NCBI RefSeq assembly: GCF_020447105.2
Contig: NZ_CP096184.1
Span: forward strand, 2,542,001-2,606,000
Origin: Demequina sp. TMPB413
GTDB lineage: Bacteria > Actinomycetota > Actinomycetes > Actinomycetales > Demequinaceae
Direction of reading: 5' to 3'
DNA: 64,000 bases
Position numbers and translations under genes: made by a program. This document shows, piece by piece, positions 16,535 to 24,853 of the stretch; positions within the stretch are counted from its first letter, which is position 1; the number at the start of each line of letters is the position of its first letter. The notes under the pieces are model-generated. The model saw nothing but the letters and a program-made list of their open reading frames with translations. It had not been told where the DNA came from and did no database searches.

Positions 16535-19500
16535 TCAGGGCTTGGGGATGACGTCCGCGCGGAACGGTGCGTACGTGGTGTGCAGAAGGTCGTGTGCGAG
16601 GTGCGAGTTGGGCTCGCCGTAGAAGTCCTCGTACAGGCGCAGGATGTCGGGGTTCTTCTGCGAGTCCTTGAGCGCCATGTCCTCATCGATGTTGGACAGC
16701 ACCATCGTCTTGATGCCCGTCTCGCCCTGGTGCTTGGGCTTCGGGTGGCCGGCGCCATTGATGCAACCGCCTGGACAGGCCATGATCTCGACCAAGTCGA
16801 AGCCCATGTCGTCGCCCGCGAGTAGGTTCTTGATGACAGCGTCGGCGTTGCCAAGCCCCGAGATGGCCGCGATCCGCAGCGTGCGGCCGGGAGCCTCGAC
16901 GGTAGCGACCTTCACGCCTGGGTAGCCCTCGACAGGTTCGAAGTCGAGACGCGTACGGAGCTGTTCGCCAGTGAGCTTCTCGACAGCCATACGTGTGGCG
17001 GCCTCCGCCACGCCGCCGGACGAGCCGAACAGCACGCCAGCGCCGGAGACCTGCTTGTACGGGGCATCGAACTCCGCCGGCGTGATGTCTTCCTTCTCAA
17101 GGCGCAGCATCTGCACCATCTCGAGGAACTCGGTGGTGGTGAGCACGGCGTCGACGTCGCGGATGCCCTCCGGAGCGAACTCCGGGCGAGCGGCCTCGCT
17201 CTTCTTAGCCATGCACGGCACGATCGACACGGTGTACAACTCGTCGAGGCTGATGCCCTCGCTCTTGGCGAAGTGCGCCTTCACCGTCGATCCCATCATC
17301 TGCTGAGGCGACTTGCAGCTCGAGAGATGAGGGATGATCCCTGGGTAGCGGCGCTCGGCGTAGTTGACCCAACCGGGGCAGCAGGATGTGTAGAGCGGCA
17401 TCGGTGCGCCGCCCTGGAGACGTCCGAACAGTTCGGTGGTCTCCTCCATGATCGTGAGGTCCGCGGCAAACACGAAGTCGAAGATCTTGTCGAAGCCGAT
17501 CTTCCTCATCATGCCTGCGATGAATGGCGCGGCCTCTTCATGCGTGAGGCCATACTCCTTGGCTATGTGCGCGCGCACGGCGGGGGCGACGAAGCCCACG
17601 ACCTTCTTGGAAGGGTCGTTGATCGCGGTGAACACGTCGCCGCGCTCGCGCTCGTAGTCGAGTGCGCCGGTGGGACATGCGCGCACGCACTGTCCACACG
17701 AGACGCAGTCGGTCATGTTGAGCGGCTCGCCCGTCGAGGTGCACACCGCCAGTTGTCCCTGACGGAACTGGAAGGCGAGCACGCCTGGGCCCATGATCTC
17801 GGAACATGCGGCGACGCACAGTCCACACGAGATGCACTTGTTCTGGTCGCGGATGATGAATTGGTGGTCGCGCACGATGGGAGTGCGTGGGCGGACGTGA
17901 ATGGTGGGTTCGAACACCACCTGGTGAGAGGTGGCCTCCTTGCGCAGCGAGCAGCTGTTCTGTGCGGAGCAGCCACACGTGAGGCAACGGGCTGCCTCGG
18001 CTTGAGCCTGAGCGGCGGTGAGGCCAAGTTCGACCTCCGGGAAGCCGTCCAGCCTGTCCTCGACCTCGAGTTCCGCCATGACGGCGCGTGCGAGCGACGG
18101 GAAGTCCTCGAACTCGGCCTGCGGCAGGTCCTCAAGGGAACCGCGCGAGCACGAGTAGTCCTCGTGGCTTGGCTTGATGTAGCCCTTGGTGACGAACTCG
18201 CTGATGGCCTCTGCTGCGCGACGCCCCGCACCAATGGCCGCGACGACGGTCGAGGGACCAGTCACGCAGTCGCCGCCCGAGAAGATCTTGGGCTCGGACG
18301 TCTGCATCGAGTAGCCGTCGATGTCGATGTCGCCCCACTTGTTCAGGCGAACGGGAAGGTCGTTGTAGAGGAAGCCGGTGTCGGTGTTCTGGCCGATGGC
18401 GCCGATGATGGTGTTGGCTTCGATCACGAAGTTGGAGCCTTCGACGGGCACGGGACGACGACGGCCTGAGCGGTCTGGCTCGCCCAGTTCCATGCGCATG
18501 CAGTGCAGCGCCTTGATGCCGTTCTCGGCGTGAGTGATGCGCTGGGGCGCGGCGAGGAACACCATCTCGACGCCTTCGCGAAGCGCTTCGTGGACCTCGA
18601 TCGCCTGGGCGGGCATCTCTTCTTGAGTACGGCGGTAGACGAGCTTGACTTCCTTGGCGCCCTTGCGAAGGGCGGCGCGCGCACAGTCGATGGCTGTGTT
18701 GCCGCCACCGATGACGATGACGGTGTCGCCGACCGGGGCGTCGTTGCCCTTGGTGACGTGACGCAAGTAGTCGATGCCGAGCTCGACGCCTTCGGTGTTG
18801 TCACCGTCGATGCCGAGTGGCGTGGCGCGCCACGAACCGATTGCGAGGTAGACGGCGTCGAAGTCGCGCTTGAGGTCCTCGAGCTGCAAGTGCGTGCCGA
18901 GGCCCCTGTTGCACACGATGTTGACGCCCAGCGCCTCGATGAGCGCGATCTCCTTGTCGAGCGTCGCCTTGGGCAGGCGGTACTCCGGGATGCCGTAGCG
19001 CATCATGCCGCCTGGCTCCGGCTGGTTTTCGAACACGGTCACGCCGTGGCCGGCGATGGCCAAGTAGTTGGCGGCGCTCAGTCCGGAGGGGCCAGCGCCG
19101 ACGATGGCGATGCGCTTCCCGGTGTGCTCGGCAACGCGCGGGCGCCACGGGTCCTTGCGAGCCATGTCCCAGTCGGCGGCGAAGCGCTTGACGGCGTTGA
19201 TGGCGACCGGGTCGTCTACCAGGTTGCGGCGGCACTCGTCTTCACAGGGGTGAGGGCACACGCGGCCGCACGCCGACGGGAAGGGGTTGCGGTCCTTGAT
19301 GACGCGGATCGCGGCCTCGAAGTTGCCGTCTGCGACGTGCTGGAGGTAGGTCTGGATGTCGATGTTCGCGGGGCAGGTCTGCACGCAGGGTGCGACGCAG
19401 TCGGCGTTGTGATCGCACAGCAACTGCTCGAGGCGCACCTTGCGGTAGGCCTCCAAGCGGTCGGTGTGAGTCTTGACGACCATGCCTGGCACGACGGGAG

Positions 19501-19720
19501 TGATGCACGCCTTCACGTCGCGAGGGGACTCGTCCCCCATCTCCACGACGCACAGTCCGCAGCTGCCGTTGGCGCGCTTGAGGCGCACGTCATTGCACAG
19601 CGAGGGAATCTCGATGCCCTCGTTACCCAGGGCCTGCAGGATGTTGAGTCCCGCCTCGACCTCGATCTCACGGTCATTGACCGTGACGGTCACGCGCTCT
19701 GGTTGTGCCATGTCGCCCAC
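16535..19720 (-). CDS. GltD-like oxidoreductase / [FeFe]-hydrogenase fusion protein
   Basis: A 1061-residue cytoplasmic fusion. A 2Fe-2S ferredoxin domain carries C42, C54, C57, C72. Next come a His/Cys cluster site (H104, C108, C112, C116), then a GltD-type FAD/NADPH module (about 100-520; GAGPSG for FAD at 208-213, IGGGNTAID at 337-345, YRRTQEEMPA), a Cys-rich linker (580-590), a double 4Fe-4S domain (C629-C640, C672-C682) and an H-cluster domain. All H-cluster motifs are present: TSCCPGW (778-784), PCMAKKSE (835-842) and ACPGGC (981-986). It probably couples NAD(P)H and H2; direction is unknown. The layout resembles the glutamate-synthase-linked (A2-like) group. GTG at 19720 is favoured by GGAGG five bases upstream; ATG at 19711 is the alternative. 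No HydEFG maturases are in the window. Confidence 0.92.
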   Translation of the reverse strand: MGDMAQPERVTVTVNDREIEVEAGLNILQALGNEGIEIPSLCNDVRLKRANGSCGLCVVEMGDESPRDVKACITPVVPGMVVKTHTDRLEAYRKVRLEQLLCDHNADCVAPCVQTCPANIDIQTYLQHVADGNFEAAIRVIKDRNPFPSACGRVCPHPCEDECRRNLVDDPVAINAVKRFAADWDMARKDPWRPRVAEHTGKRIAIVGAGPSGLSAANYLAIAGHGVTVFENQPEPGGMMRYGIPEYRLPKATLDKEIALIEALGVNIVCNRGLGTHLQLEDLKRDFDAVYLAIGSWRATPLGIDGDNTEGVELGIDYLRHVTKGNDAPVGDTVIVIGGGNTAIDCARAALRKGAKEVKLVYRRTQEEMPAQAIEVHEALREGVEMVFLAAPQRITHAENGIKALHCMRMELGEPDRSGRRRPVPVEGSNFVIEANTIIGAIGQNTDTGFLYNDLPVRLNKWGDIDIDGYSMQTSEPKIFSGGDCVTGPSTVVAAIGAGRRAAEAISEFVTKGYIKPSHEDYSCSRGSLEDLPQAEFEDFPSLARAVMAELEVEDRLDGFPEVELGLTAAQAQAEAARCLTCGCSAQNSCSLRKEATSHQVVFEPTIHVRPRTPIVRDHQFIIRDQNKCISCGLCVAACSEIMGPGVLAFQFRQGQLAVCTSTGEPLNMTDCVSCGQCVRACPTGALDYERERGDVFTAINDPSKKVVGFVAPAVRAHIAKEYGLTHEEAAPFIAGMMRKIGFDKIFDFVFAADLTIMEETTELFGRLQGGAPMPLYTSCCPGWVNYAERRYPGIIPHLSSCKSPQQMMGSTVKAHFAKSEGISLDELYTVSIVPCMAKKSEAARPEFAPEGIRDVDAVLTTTEFLEMVQMLRLEKEDITPAEFDAPYKQVSGAGVLFGSSGGVAEAATRMAVEKLTGEQLRTRLDFEPVEGYPGVKVATVEAPGRTLRIAAISGLGNADAVIKNLLAGDDMGFDLVEIMACPGGCINGAGHPKPKHQGETGIKTMVLSNIDEDMALKDSQKNPDILRLYEDFYGEPNSHLAHDLLHTTYAPFRADVIPKP

Positions 19721-19752
19721 GATGTCCTCCGACTACGTTGTCAGTGAATTGG

Positions 19753-19769
19753 CGCGACCGATGGTCGCG
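19753..19769. promoter_or_regulatory. Inverted repeat upstream of hydrogenase operon
   Basis: CGCGACC-GAT-GGTCGCG is a perfect 7-bp-arm palindrome 33 bp before the hydrogenase GTG. It could be an operator or, if transcribed, a small hairpin in the leader. Confidence 0.5.
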
Positions 19770-19852
19770 GGACGTGCTGCCGTCGGTCATGGGGTGACCG
19801 GGTGCGTTCTTTGCACCAGTTCCCACGCTAGAAGGCGGCGACGCGGGATTGT

Positions 19853-19895
19853 AGGGACCTGTGTCCCTGGGACCCCGGGACCAGAGGGTCCCGGG
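19853..19895. promoter_or_regulatory. Double GGGAC/GTCCC inverted repeats, DosR/DevR-box-like
   Basis: AGGGAC-CTGT-GTCCCT (19853-19868) matches the core spacing GGGAC-N4-GTCCC of the actinobacterial hypoxia regulator DosR/DevR. Six bases on, CCCGGGACC-AGAG-GGTCCCGGG (19874-19895) is a second, perfect 9-bp-arm repeat with a longer interval. They lie between the divergent hydrogenase and MarR-GNAT genes, about 130-175 bp before the hydrogenase start. The regulator assignment is inference. Confidence 0.5.
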
Positions 19896-19944
19896 CGCAA
19901 AGGAGCGGTGCTAACGAAGAAGAACTGTGGCGCAAGACAAGATA

Positions 19945-19960
19945 GTTGACTAAAGTCAAC
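19945..19960. promoter_or_regulatory. Palindromic operator of MarR-GNAT gene
   Basis: GTTGACT-AA-AGTCAAC, a perfect palindrome, ends three bases before the ATG of the MarR-GNAT gene. Its size and position fit a MarR-family autoregulatory site. Confidence 0.65.
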
Positions 19961-19963
19961 GGT

Positions 19964-20845
19964 ATGCCAGAGCGCCACGTCCAGACCTTTCGTCAGTTTC
20001 AGCGGGTGGTGACCCGCGAGGTGGGCGCGCTCCAGGATGACTTCCTGGGCCGCGGCCGACCTTACGGGGCGTCCCGTTTGCTGTGGGAGATGGGCGACGG
20101 GCCGGTCGAGGTTGCTTCGCTGCGAGAGCGGCTTGGCCTCGATGCCGGCTACGCCTCGCGGCTCTTGCGCCTGCTCGAAGGCGAGGGGCTTGTCGAGGTG
20201 CGGCCCAGCCCCGACGACGCCAGGGCCAAGGTCGCCTCCCGGACCGCCGCCGGCGCGGCAGAGGTGGCAACGCTCGATCGCCTGAGCGACGATGCCGCCG
20301 AGGAGGTGCTGGGCGGCTTCACCGACGACGAGTTGGCCGAGATTGACTCCGCCGCCCGCACCCTGACGCGCGCGCTCACCAAGAGGCACCTCTCCATCGA
20401 GACGGTCGACCCCGAGTCGCGAGACGCGCGGTGGTGCGTCGGCCAGTTCTTCGCCGAGATCGACGCCCTCTTTGACACGGGCTACGACCCCGCCAAGGCG
20501 GTCGCAGTGGGAGCGGCGGATCTGACGCCGCCACATGGCGCATTCCTCGTGGCGCGGCTGCACGGTCAGCCCGTCGGTTGCGGAGGAGTCAAGCTCCCGC
20601 CGGGTCAGCCGGCCTTTCTGAAGCGCATGTGGGTCGCCCCTTCGGCGCGCGGCCTTGGCGTGGCAGGCCTCATGCTCGACCGGCTTGAGGCCCTTGCCGT
20701 TGCGGCCGGGACGACGGCGGTGACGCTCGACACCAACTCCCGGTTGACCGCCGCAGGTCAGTTGTATGCGTCACGCGGGTACAGGCAAGTGCCCGATTTC
20801 AATGGAGAGCCCCACGCCGACCGGTGGTACCGCAAGGAGCTCTAG
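19964..20845 (+). CDS. MarR-family regulator fused to GNAT acetyltransferase
   Basis: A 293-residue two-domain protein. An N-terminal MarR winged helix (about 1-140; VASLRERLGLDAGYASRLLR and the wing PSPDDARAK) is joined to a GNAT domain (about 150-293) with the acetyl-CoA loop RMWVAPSARGLGVAGLML. This fusion is known in many bacteria. The ATG at 19964 was preferred because the palindrome 19945-19960 lies just upstream and a longer start would run through it. It is divergent from the hydrogenase operon, which it could conceivably affect. Confidence 0.88.
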   Translation: MPERHVQTFRQFQRVVTREVGALQDDFLGRGRPYGASRLLWEMGDGPVEVASLRERLGLDAGYASRLLRLLEGEGLVEVRPSPDDARAKVASRTAAGAAEVATLDRLSDDAAEEVLGGFTDDELAEIDSAARTLTRALTKRHLSIETVDPESRDARWCVGQFFAEIDALFDTGYDPAKAVAVGAADLTPPHGAFLVARLHGQPVGCGGVKLPPGQPAFLKRMWVAPSARGLGVAGLMLDRLEALAVAAGTTAVTLDTNSRLTAAGQLYASRGYRQVPDFNGEPHADRWYRKEL

Positions 20846-20860
20846 GGGAACGGCGGCAGC

Positions 20861-21274
20861 TCAGGACTCGTAGAGCTTTGGCCTTTCAAAGCCTCGCTTG
20901 ACCAGGGCCCGCAACACGGCGTCGTCAATGGCGTCGAGCTTCTTGACGTAGACACATCCAGCGCCGACGGTGTGAGGGCCGAGGTCGGCCAGCATGGCTT
21001 GAGCACGTTCGTCGTCTTGAAGGCCGTAGAGCGAGAGTGCGCTCTTGCGGGGCGAGAAACCCACGCGGAAGAACTCGCCCTTTCGCCCGCTCGGATAGCG
21101 GTATTGGTAGGCGCCGTAGCCGATCATGCTGGGGCCCCACATCACGGGAGCGGCGCCAGTGACCTCGGTCATGAGAGCCAACAGGCGCTCGCCCTCAAGC
21201 CTGCGTTTGGCCGGCTCGACTGAGGCGAGGAATTCGGCAGGGACTTGGTCAGTCGGCGCAGTGACATTGGCCAT
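20861..21274 (-). CDS. DUF1801 (YdhG-like) domain protein
   Basis: A 137-residue soluble protein. VPAEFLASVEPAKRRLEGERLL, here given as VPAEFLASVEPAKRR, then MIGYGAYQYRYPSGR and FSPRKSALSLY are typical of the DUF1801/YdhG family, whose alpha/beta fold resembles frataxin. The function is unknown. TAGCAT lies six bases before the ATG, in line with a leaderless message. It is on the same strand as the GNAT gene 9 bp upstream of it. Confidence 0.85.
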   Translation of the reverse strand: MANVTAPTDQVPAEFLASVEPAKRRLEGERLLALMTEVTGAAPVMWGPSMIGYGAYQYRYPSGRKGEFFRVGFSPRKSALSLYGLQDDERAQAMLADLGPHTVGAGCVYVKKLDAIDDAVLRALVKRGFERPKLYES

Positions 21275-21283
21275 GCAGAAATG

Positions 21284-21895
21284 CTACGACGTACCGCCCC
21301 CCAATATGGTGTGTCGGGCGAACGTCACGTTCTTCTCGTCCTCGCCGACGGCGACGAACCCCACCTTCGGATAGAAGGCCTGCGCCTGCTCATTCGCGCG
21401 CGGAGCGACCAGGTGGACGCCGTCGACGCCCTGCTCGGCGAGCTGCGCCATCAGGGTGTCCATCAGCCGCCTGCCCCAGCCGGCTCCCTGAAGCTCGGGA
21501 AGCAAATCGATGTGGAGGTGTGCGGGGTACTCCGCGACCGCGTCGGACAAGCAACGCTCGGGGTCCGCAGCCGCGGGAAGCAGCCAACCGTCATCTGCGG
21601 TCTTGGCGACGTGGCGCTCGCCGCGCTCCGGCCACCACTGCGTGCTGAACCACCGCTGGAACTCTTCGGTGTCGGCGGCCGCCACGACGTAACCCAACAC
21701 CTTGCCTCCCACGTCCACCACCCAGGCACTGCAGGAGGGGCCGTGCAGGTATGGCGAGGCGTAGACGTCGGCGAGCACCGTGTCGTCGCCAAAACGCCCG
21801 GCGGCATCGCCACCGTCGGCGCCCGTCAGGAGGCAGACCCTTGCCATCTGCTGCTCGTCGGCTGGAGTGGCGGGGCGAATGCGTGGCGTGGTCAT
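21284..21895 (-). CDS. GNAT-family N-acetyltransferase
   Basis: A 203-residue acetyltransferase. The fold starts RIRPATPADEQQMARVC, and the acetyl-CoA-binding motif A is HLHIDLLPELQGAGWGRRLM (about 126-145). The C-terminal GVHLVAPRANEQAQAFYPK and VGF complete the fold. The substrate is unknown; the nearest similarity by eye is to O-GlcNAcase-type C-terminal GNAT domains. TAACCT lies six bases upstream of the ATG. It is divergent from the ABC-F leader region. Confidence 0.85.
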   Translation of the reverse strand: MTTPRIRPATPADEQQMARVCLLTGADGGDAAGRFGDDTVLADVYASPYLHGPSCSAWVVDVGGKVLGYVVAAADTEEFQRWFSTQWWPERGERHVAKTADDGWLLPAAADPERCLSDAVAEYPAHLHIDLLPELQGAGWGRRLMDTLMAQLAEQGVDGVHLVAPRANEQAQAFYPKVGFVAVGEDEKNVTFARHTILGGGTS

Positions 21896-21976
21896 AAGCC
21901 CAGGTTACGGCGCGCGCGTCGCTGTGTCAGTGACCTTTTCCGCGCGACGTGCCTCGACGCGTGCGCGCGGCCCGGT

Positions 21977-22078
21977 TACAGTGATCTGACCACGACCAAG
22001 GAGAAACCGATGAAGCACTAGGGATGCCAGCTCTGTCTGGCCACGGCGACCACCGCTCCAGACGTCAAGGAATCCCTC
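21977..22078 (+). promoter_or_regulatory. ABC-F leader with competing hairpins (putative attenuator)
   Basis: TACAGT (21977-21982) is a possible -10. The leader then has a ribosome-binding site AAGGAG (21998-22003), a three-codon ORF (22010-22021) and two hairpins that share bases: GCCAG/CTGGC (22026-22030 with 22037-22041) and GTCTGG/CCAGAC (22035-22040 with 22058-22063). Only one can form at a time. The second ends just before the AAGGA (22067-22071) of the ABC-F gene. This fits translation-dependent attenuation. No U-tract terminator is seen. Confidence 0.55.
22010..22021 (+). CDS. Minimal upstream ORF (Met-Lys-His-stop)
   Basis: ATG AAG CAC TAG is preceded by AAGGAG with a six-base spacer, a better ribosome-binding site than most genes in the window have. 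A ribosome initiating here would stop at once at the base of the first leader hairpin, so it probably serves as a sensor of ribosome stalling for the downstream ABC-F gene. The functional role is inference. Confidence 0.5.
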   Translation: MKH

Positions 22079-23692
22079 ATGCCATCGACCCTTTCTTCCT
22101 CCCACCTGTCGTTCTCCTGGCCAGACGGCCGCACCGTCTTTCGCGACCTTTCCTTCTCCCTGCCTCACGGGCTGTCGGGGATCGTCGGCCGCAACGGCAT
22201 CGGCAAGACGACCCTTGCGCGACTCGTCACGGCCGACCTCGAGCCCTCTTCCGGTTCCGTGACCCGTCCCGAACGCCTTGCGTACGTGCCGCAGCACGTG
22301 GCGCTCGCGGTGGACGACGCCGTGGCCGACGTGCTCGGCATCGGCGCCACGGTGCGGGCCCTGCGCGCGATCGAGTCGGGTTCAACCGAACCCGCCGACT
22401 ACGACGCCGTCGCCGACGACTGGCTGGTCGAGGAGCGCGCCCACGCGACGTTGGACGCGCTTGGCCTTGGCCATCTCGGCCTGGACAGGCGGGTGGGCCA
22501 GGTGAGCGGGGGCGAGGCGACGCTGCTTGCCGTGGGCGCTGCCCTCTTGTCGGACGCCGTCGTGTTGCTGCTCGACGAGCCGACCAACAACCTTGACGCC
22601 GACGCGAGGGAGAGGCTGATCGCGGCGCTCACCCAGCGCCGTGGAGCCGTTGCGGTGATCACGCACGACCGCTCGGTGCTCGACAGGGTCGACCGCATTG
22701 GCGAACTGCGTGAGAAGGCGGATGGCACCACAGAGTTGCGCTGGTTCGGGGGCGCGCTCGCGGCCTTCGAAGAGGCGGTGGCCGCGGAGCGTGAGGCTGC
22801 TCGGCAGGCCGTGGCCGGGGCCGTGGCGCACGCGGCGCGTGAGCACCGCGACCTACGGGCGCGCATCGAATCGGCTGGTAAGCGTCGCCAGCAGGCGGCA
22901 TCGGCCAGGACGAATGCCAAGGTGACGCGCGCGGGCGTGAAGGTCAAGACGGATCAGGCGGCGCGCACGGAGGCCAGGGTGCGCAAGGTGCATGAGGACC
23001 GACTCGAATCTGCCACGGCAGCGCTCGTGGACGCCCGCTCCGCCATCGAGCGCGACAGGTCGATCCGCATCGAGTTGCCGCTGACCGCCGTGCCTTCGCG
23101 GCGCGTCGTCTTCAGGGCGAGGGGTCTGGCCACCCGGATGGGACCGTGCGGGGATCTCGACATCGTGGGACCTGAGCGCATCGTGATCGCGGGTGCGAAC
23201 GGATCAGGCAAGACGACGCTGATCGAGACGGTCTTGGGTATGCGCACGCCCGCGGCTGGCGAGGTGAACGTGGCGGTGCCAGCCGGTTACTTGCCGCAGC
23301 GGCTGACGCTGCTGGATGACGCGATGAGCGTCGTTGACAACGTGGCACGGTACGCGCCAGACGCTCCGCCTCAAGAGGTGCGCGACCAGTTGGGAAAGTT
23401 CCAGTTCAGAGGGGCCGCGGCCGACGCGGTGGCGGGGACTTTGTCAGGCGGCGAGAGGTTCCGCGCGGCGCTCGCTTGCGTGCTGCTTGCACGTCCGGCG
23501 CCGCAGTTGTTGGTGTTGGACGAGCCGACGAACAACCTCGACTTCGCATCCCAGGAGCACCTGGAGCAGGCGCTCGAGGGGTACGGCGGTGCGCTGCTGG
23601 TGGTGAGTCACGACCCCGCGTTCGTCGAGTCCGTCGCCCCCACCAGGAGGTGGACGTTGGGCGACGGACTCGACGACGCGCCGTTGCAGTGA
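22079..23692 (+). CDS. ABC-F family ATPase (ribosome-associated)
   Basis: A 537-residue protein with two ABC domains and no membrane segment. Walker A is GRNGIGKTT (37-45) and GANGSGKTT (372-380), the signatures are VSGGEATLL (142-150) and LSGGERFRA (455-463), and Walker B is LLLDEPTNNLD (163-173) and LVLDEPTNNLD (478-488). The inter-domain linker (about 235-330) is basic and helical, as in ABC-F proteins that bind the ribosomal E site. Members act as translation factors or protect ribosomes from antibiotics. The upstream mini-ORF leader favours an antibiotic-inducible protection role, which is inference. Confidence 0.9.
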   Translation: MPSTLSSSHLSFSWPDGRTVFRDLSFSLPHGLSGIVGRNGIGKTTLARLVTADLEPSSGSVTRPERLAYVPQHVALAVDDAVADVLGIGATVRALRAIESGSTEPADYDAVADDWLVEERAHATLDALGLGHLGLDRRVGQVSGGEATLLAVGAALLSDAVVLLLDEPTNNLDADARERLIAALTQRRGAVAVITHDRSVLDRVDRIGELREKADGTTELRWFGGALAAFEEAVAAEREAARQAVAGAVAHAAREHRDLRARIESAGKRRQQAASARTNAKVTRAGVKVKTDQAARTEARVRKVHEDRLESATAALVDARSAIERDRSIRIELPLTAVPSRRVVFRARGLATRMGPCGDLDIVGPERIVIAGANGSGKTTLIETVLGMRTPAAGEVNVAVPAGYLPQRLTLLDDAMSVVDNVARYAPDAPPQEVRDQLGKFQFRGAAADAVAGTLSGGERFRAALACVLLARPAPQLLVLDEPTNNLDFASQEHLEQALEGYGGALLVVSHDPAFVESVAPTRRWTLGDGLDDAPLQ

Positions 23693-23696
23693 CGCG

Positions 23697-24752
23697 TTAC
23701 GCGCCAGCGGCCTCCAGCACGGACAGGTGGTCGGCGGTCAACGTCACGTCGAGCGCCTCGATGCACTCGAGGTACTGGTCAAAGGTGCGTGCACCAATGA
23801 GTGGCAGCGCCCGCGGGGAGTCCTGAGCCAGCATCCACGCGAGCACCACTTGGTTGCCCGTCGCTCCCGTCGCCCTGGCCACGTCGTCGACGGCGGCGAG
23901 CCTGGCATCGGCGTCGGCACCGCGGTAGTTGTCCATCGCCCAGAAGTCGTCCGCTCGCTTGGCGGGGTCCGAGTACACGCCCTTGAGCACCGGCGAGTAG
24001 GCGACCAGCTGGAGGTCGTCGTAGGTGCGCAAGTAATCCAGTTGCTCGTCGCCGGGGATCGACAGGTTCTCCACTCCCGCGCGCTTGCGCAGGTAGCTGT
24101 GCTGTTGCTGGAGCGCAGCAGGCTGGGGCCAGCCGTTGGCCTCGGCCACCGCCCTGATCTGCGCTAGCCGCCACGTCGACACATTGGACCATCCGTATGC
24201 CCCGATGCGGCCGTCGGCGACGAACGACGCGAAGGTGCCCACCGCGTCGGCGAGGGGGGTGCGGCGATCGTCGACGTGGTTGTAGTAGAGGTCGACGCTG
24301 TCGACGCCGAGCCGGTCGAGAGAAGCCGCGAGCGAGCTCTCCAACACGTCAGGCGCTGCGCCGACGAACTTGGTGCGGGCGACGGTCCAGTCGGGGGTGC
24401 CATCGGGGTTCCACACGCCGTCAAGGTCGGTGAGCGTCGCCGTGCCCTTGGTGGCGAGGTAGGTCGCTTCCCTGGTGCCGGCGTCGGCGAACCACCTGCC
24501 TAGCAGGGCCTCGCTGTGGCCGCCCATGTCACCTTTGACCTCCCACCAGCAATAGCAGTTGGCCGTGTCGATCATGCCGCGCGCGGGGCTGCCGTCAGGC
24601 GCGGTGTAGCGGGGGGTGACCTCGGTGATGAAATGGTCAAGGATGCGCCGCGACTCATCCTCTGGAGTGCGGGTGCCCATGATCATGGCACCCAGCGCGA
24701 TGGGGGTCAGGTAGGTGTCTGTGGTTCCGAATCGGAATGCTTGAGTAGTCAT
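23697..24752 (-). CDS. Aldo/keto reductase
   Basis: A 351-residue (beta/alpha)8 AKR enzyme. The catalytic tetrad is visible: Asp62 and Tyr67 in IDTANCY, Lys102 in LATKGT, His159 in YYNHVDD. NADPH-binding elements (YGWSNVSTWRL and LAWMLAQ..PLIGART) are present. It reduces aldehydes or ketones; the substrate is unknown. The ATG at 24752 coincides with the predicted transcription start of a MerR-type promoter, so the longer upstream frame is rejected. It converges on the ABC-F gene, 4 bp away. Confidence 0.9.
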   Translation of the reverse strand: MTTQAFRFGTTDTYLTPIALGAMIMGTRTPEDESRRILDHFITEVTPRYTAPDGSPARGMIDTANCYCWWEVKGDMGGHSEALLGRWFADAGTREATYLATKGTATLTDLDGVWNPDGTPDWTVARTKFVGAAPDVLESSLAASLDRLGVDSVDLYYNHVDDRRTPLADAVGTFASFVADGRIGAYGWSNVSTWRLAQIRAVAEANGWPQPAALQQQHSYLRKRAGVENLSIPGDEQLDYLRTYDDLQLVAYSPVLKGVYSDPAKRADDFWAMDNYRGADADARLAAVDDVARATGATGNQVVLAWMLAQDSPRALPLIGARTFDQYLECIEALDVTLTADHLSVLEAAGA

Positions 24753-24759
24753 GTTGCCG

Positions 24760-24790
24760 ACGCTAAAACTTGGAGCGCGCTCGAAGTCAA
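24760..24790 (-). promoter_or_regulatory. MerR-type promoter of aldo/keto reductase
   Basis: On the minus strand, TTGACT (24785-24790) and TAGCGT (24760-24765) are separated by 19 bp, the overlong spacer diagnostic of MerR activation. The spacer holds a near-perfect 22-bp palindrome (24767-24788), which shares the half-site CTCGAAGTC with the merR promoter at 25656. The predicted start is at the ATG. Confidence 0.8.
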
Positions 24791-24853
24791 GGGCGAAGTT
24801 GTCACGTCTTGAGTCCCGGTCGCCGGGTGGGCGCGGCACGTACCCTTGCTGAC

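Noticed and set aside
19787..20563. Minus-strand frame over the MarR-GNAT gene
   Set aside because: No domain motifs, and it would overlap the clear MarR-GNAT protein and both regulatory palindromes.
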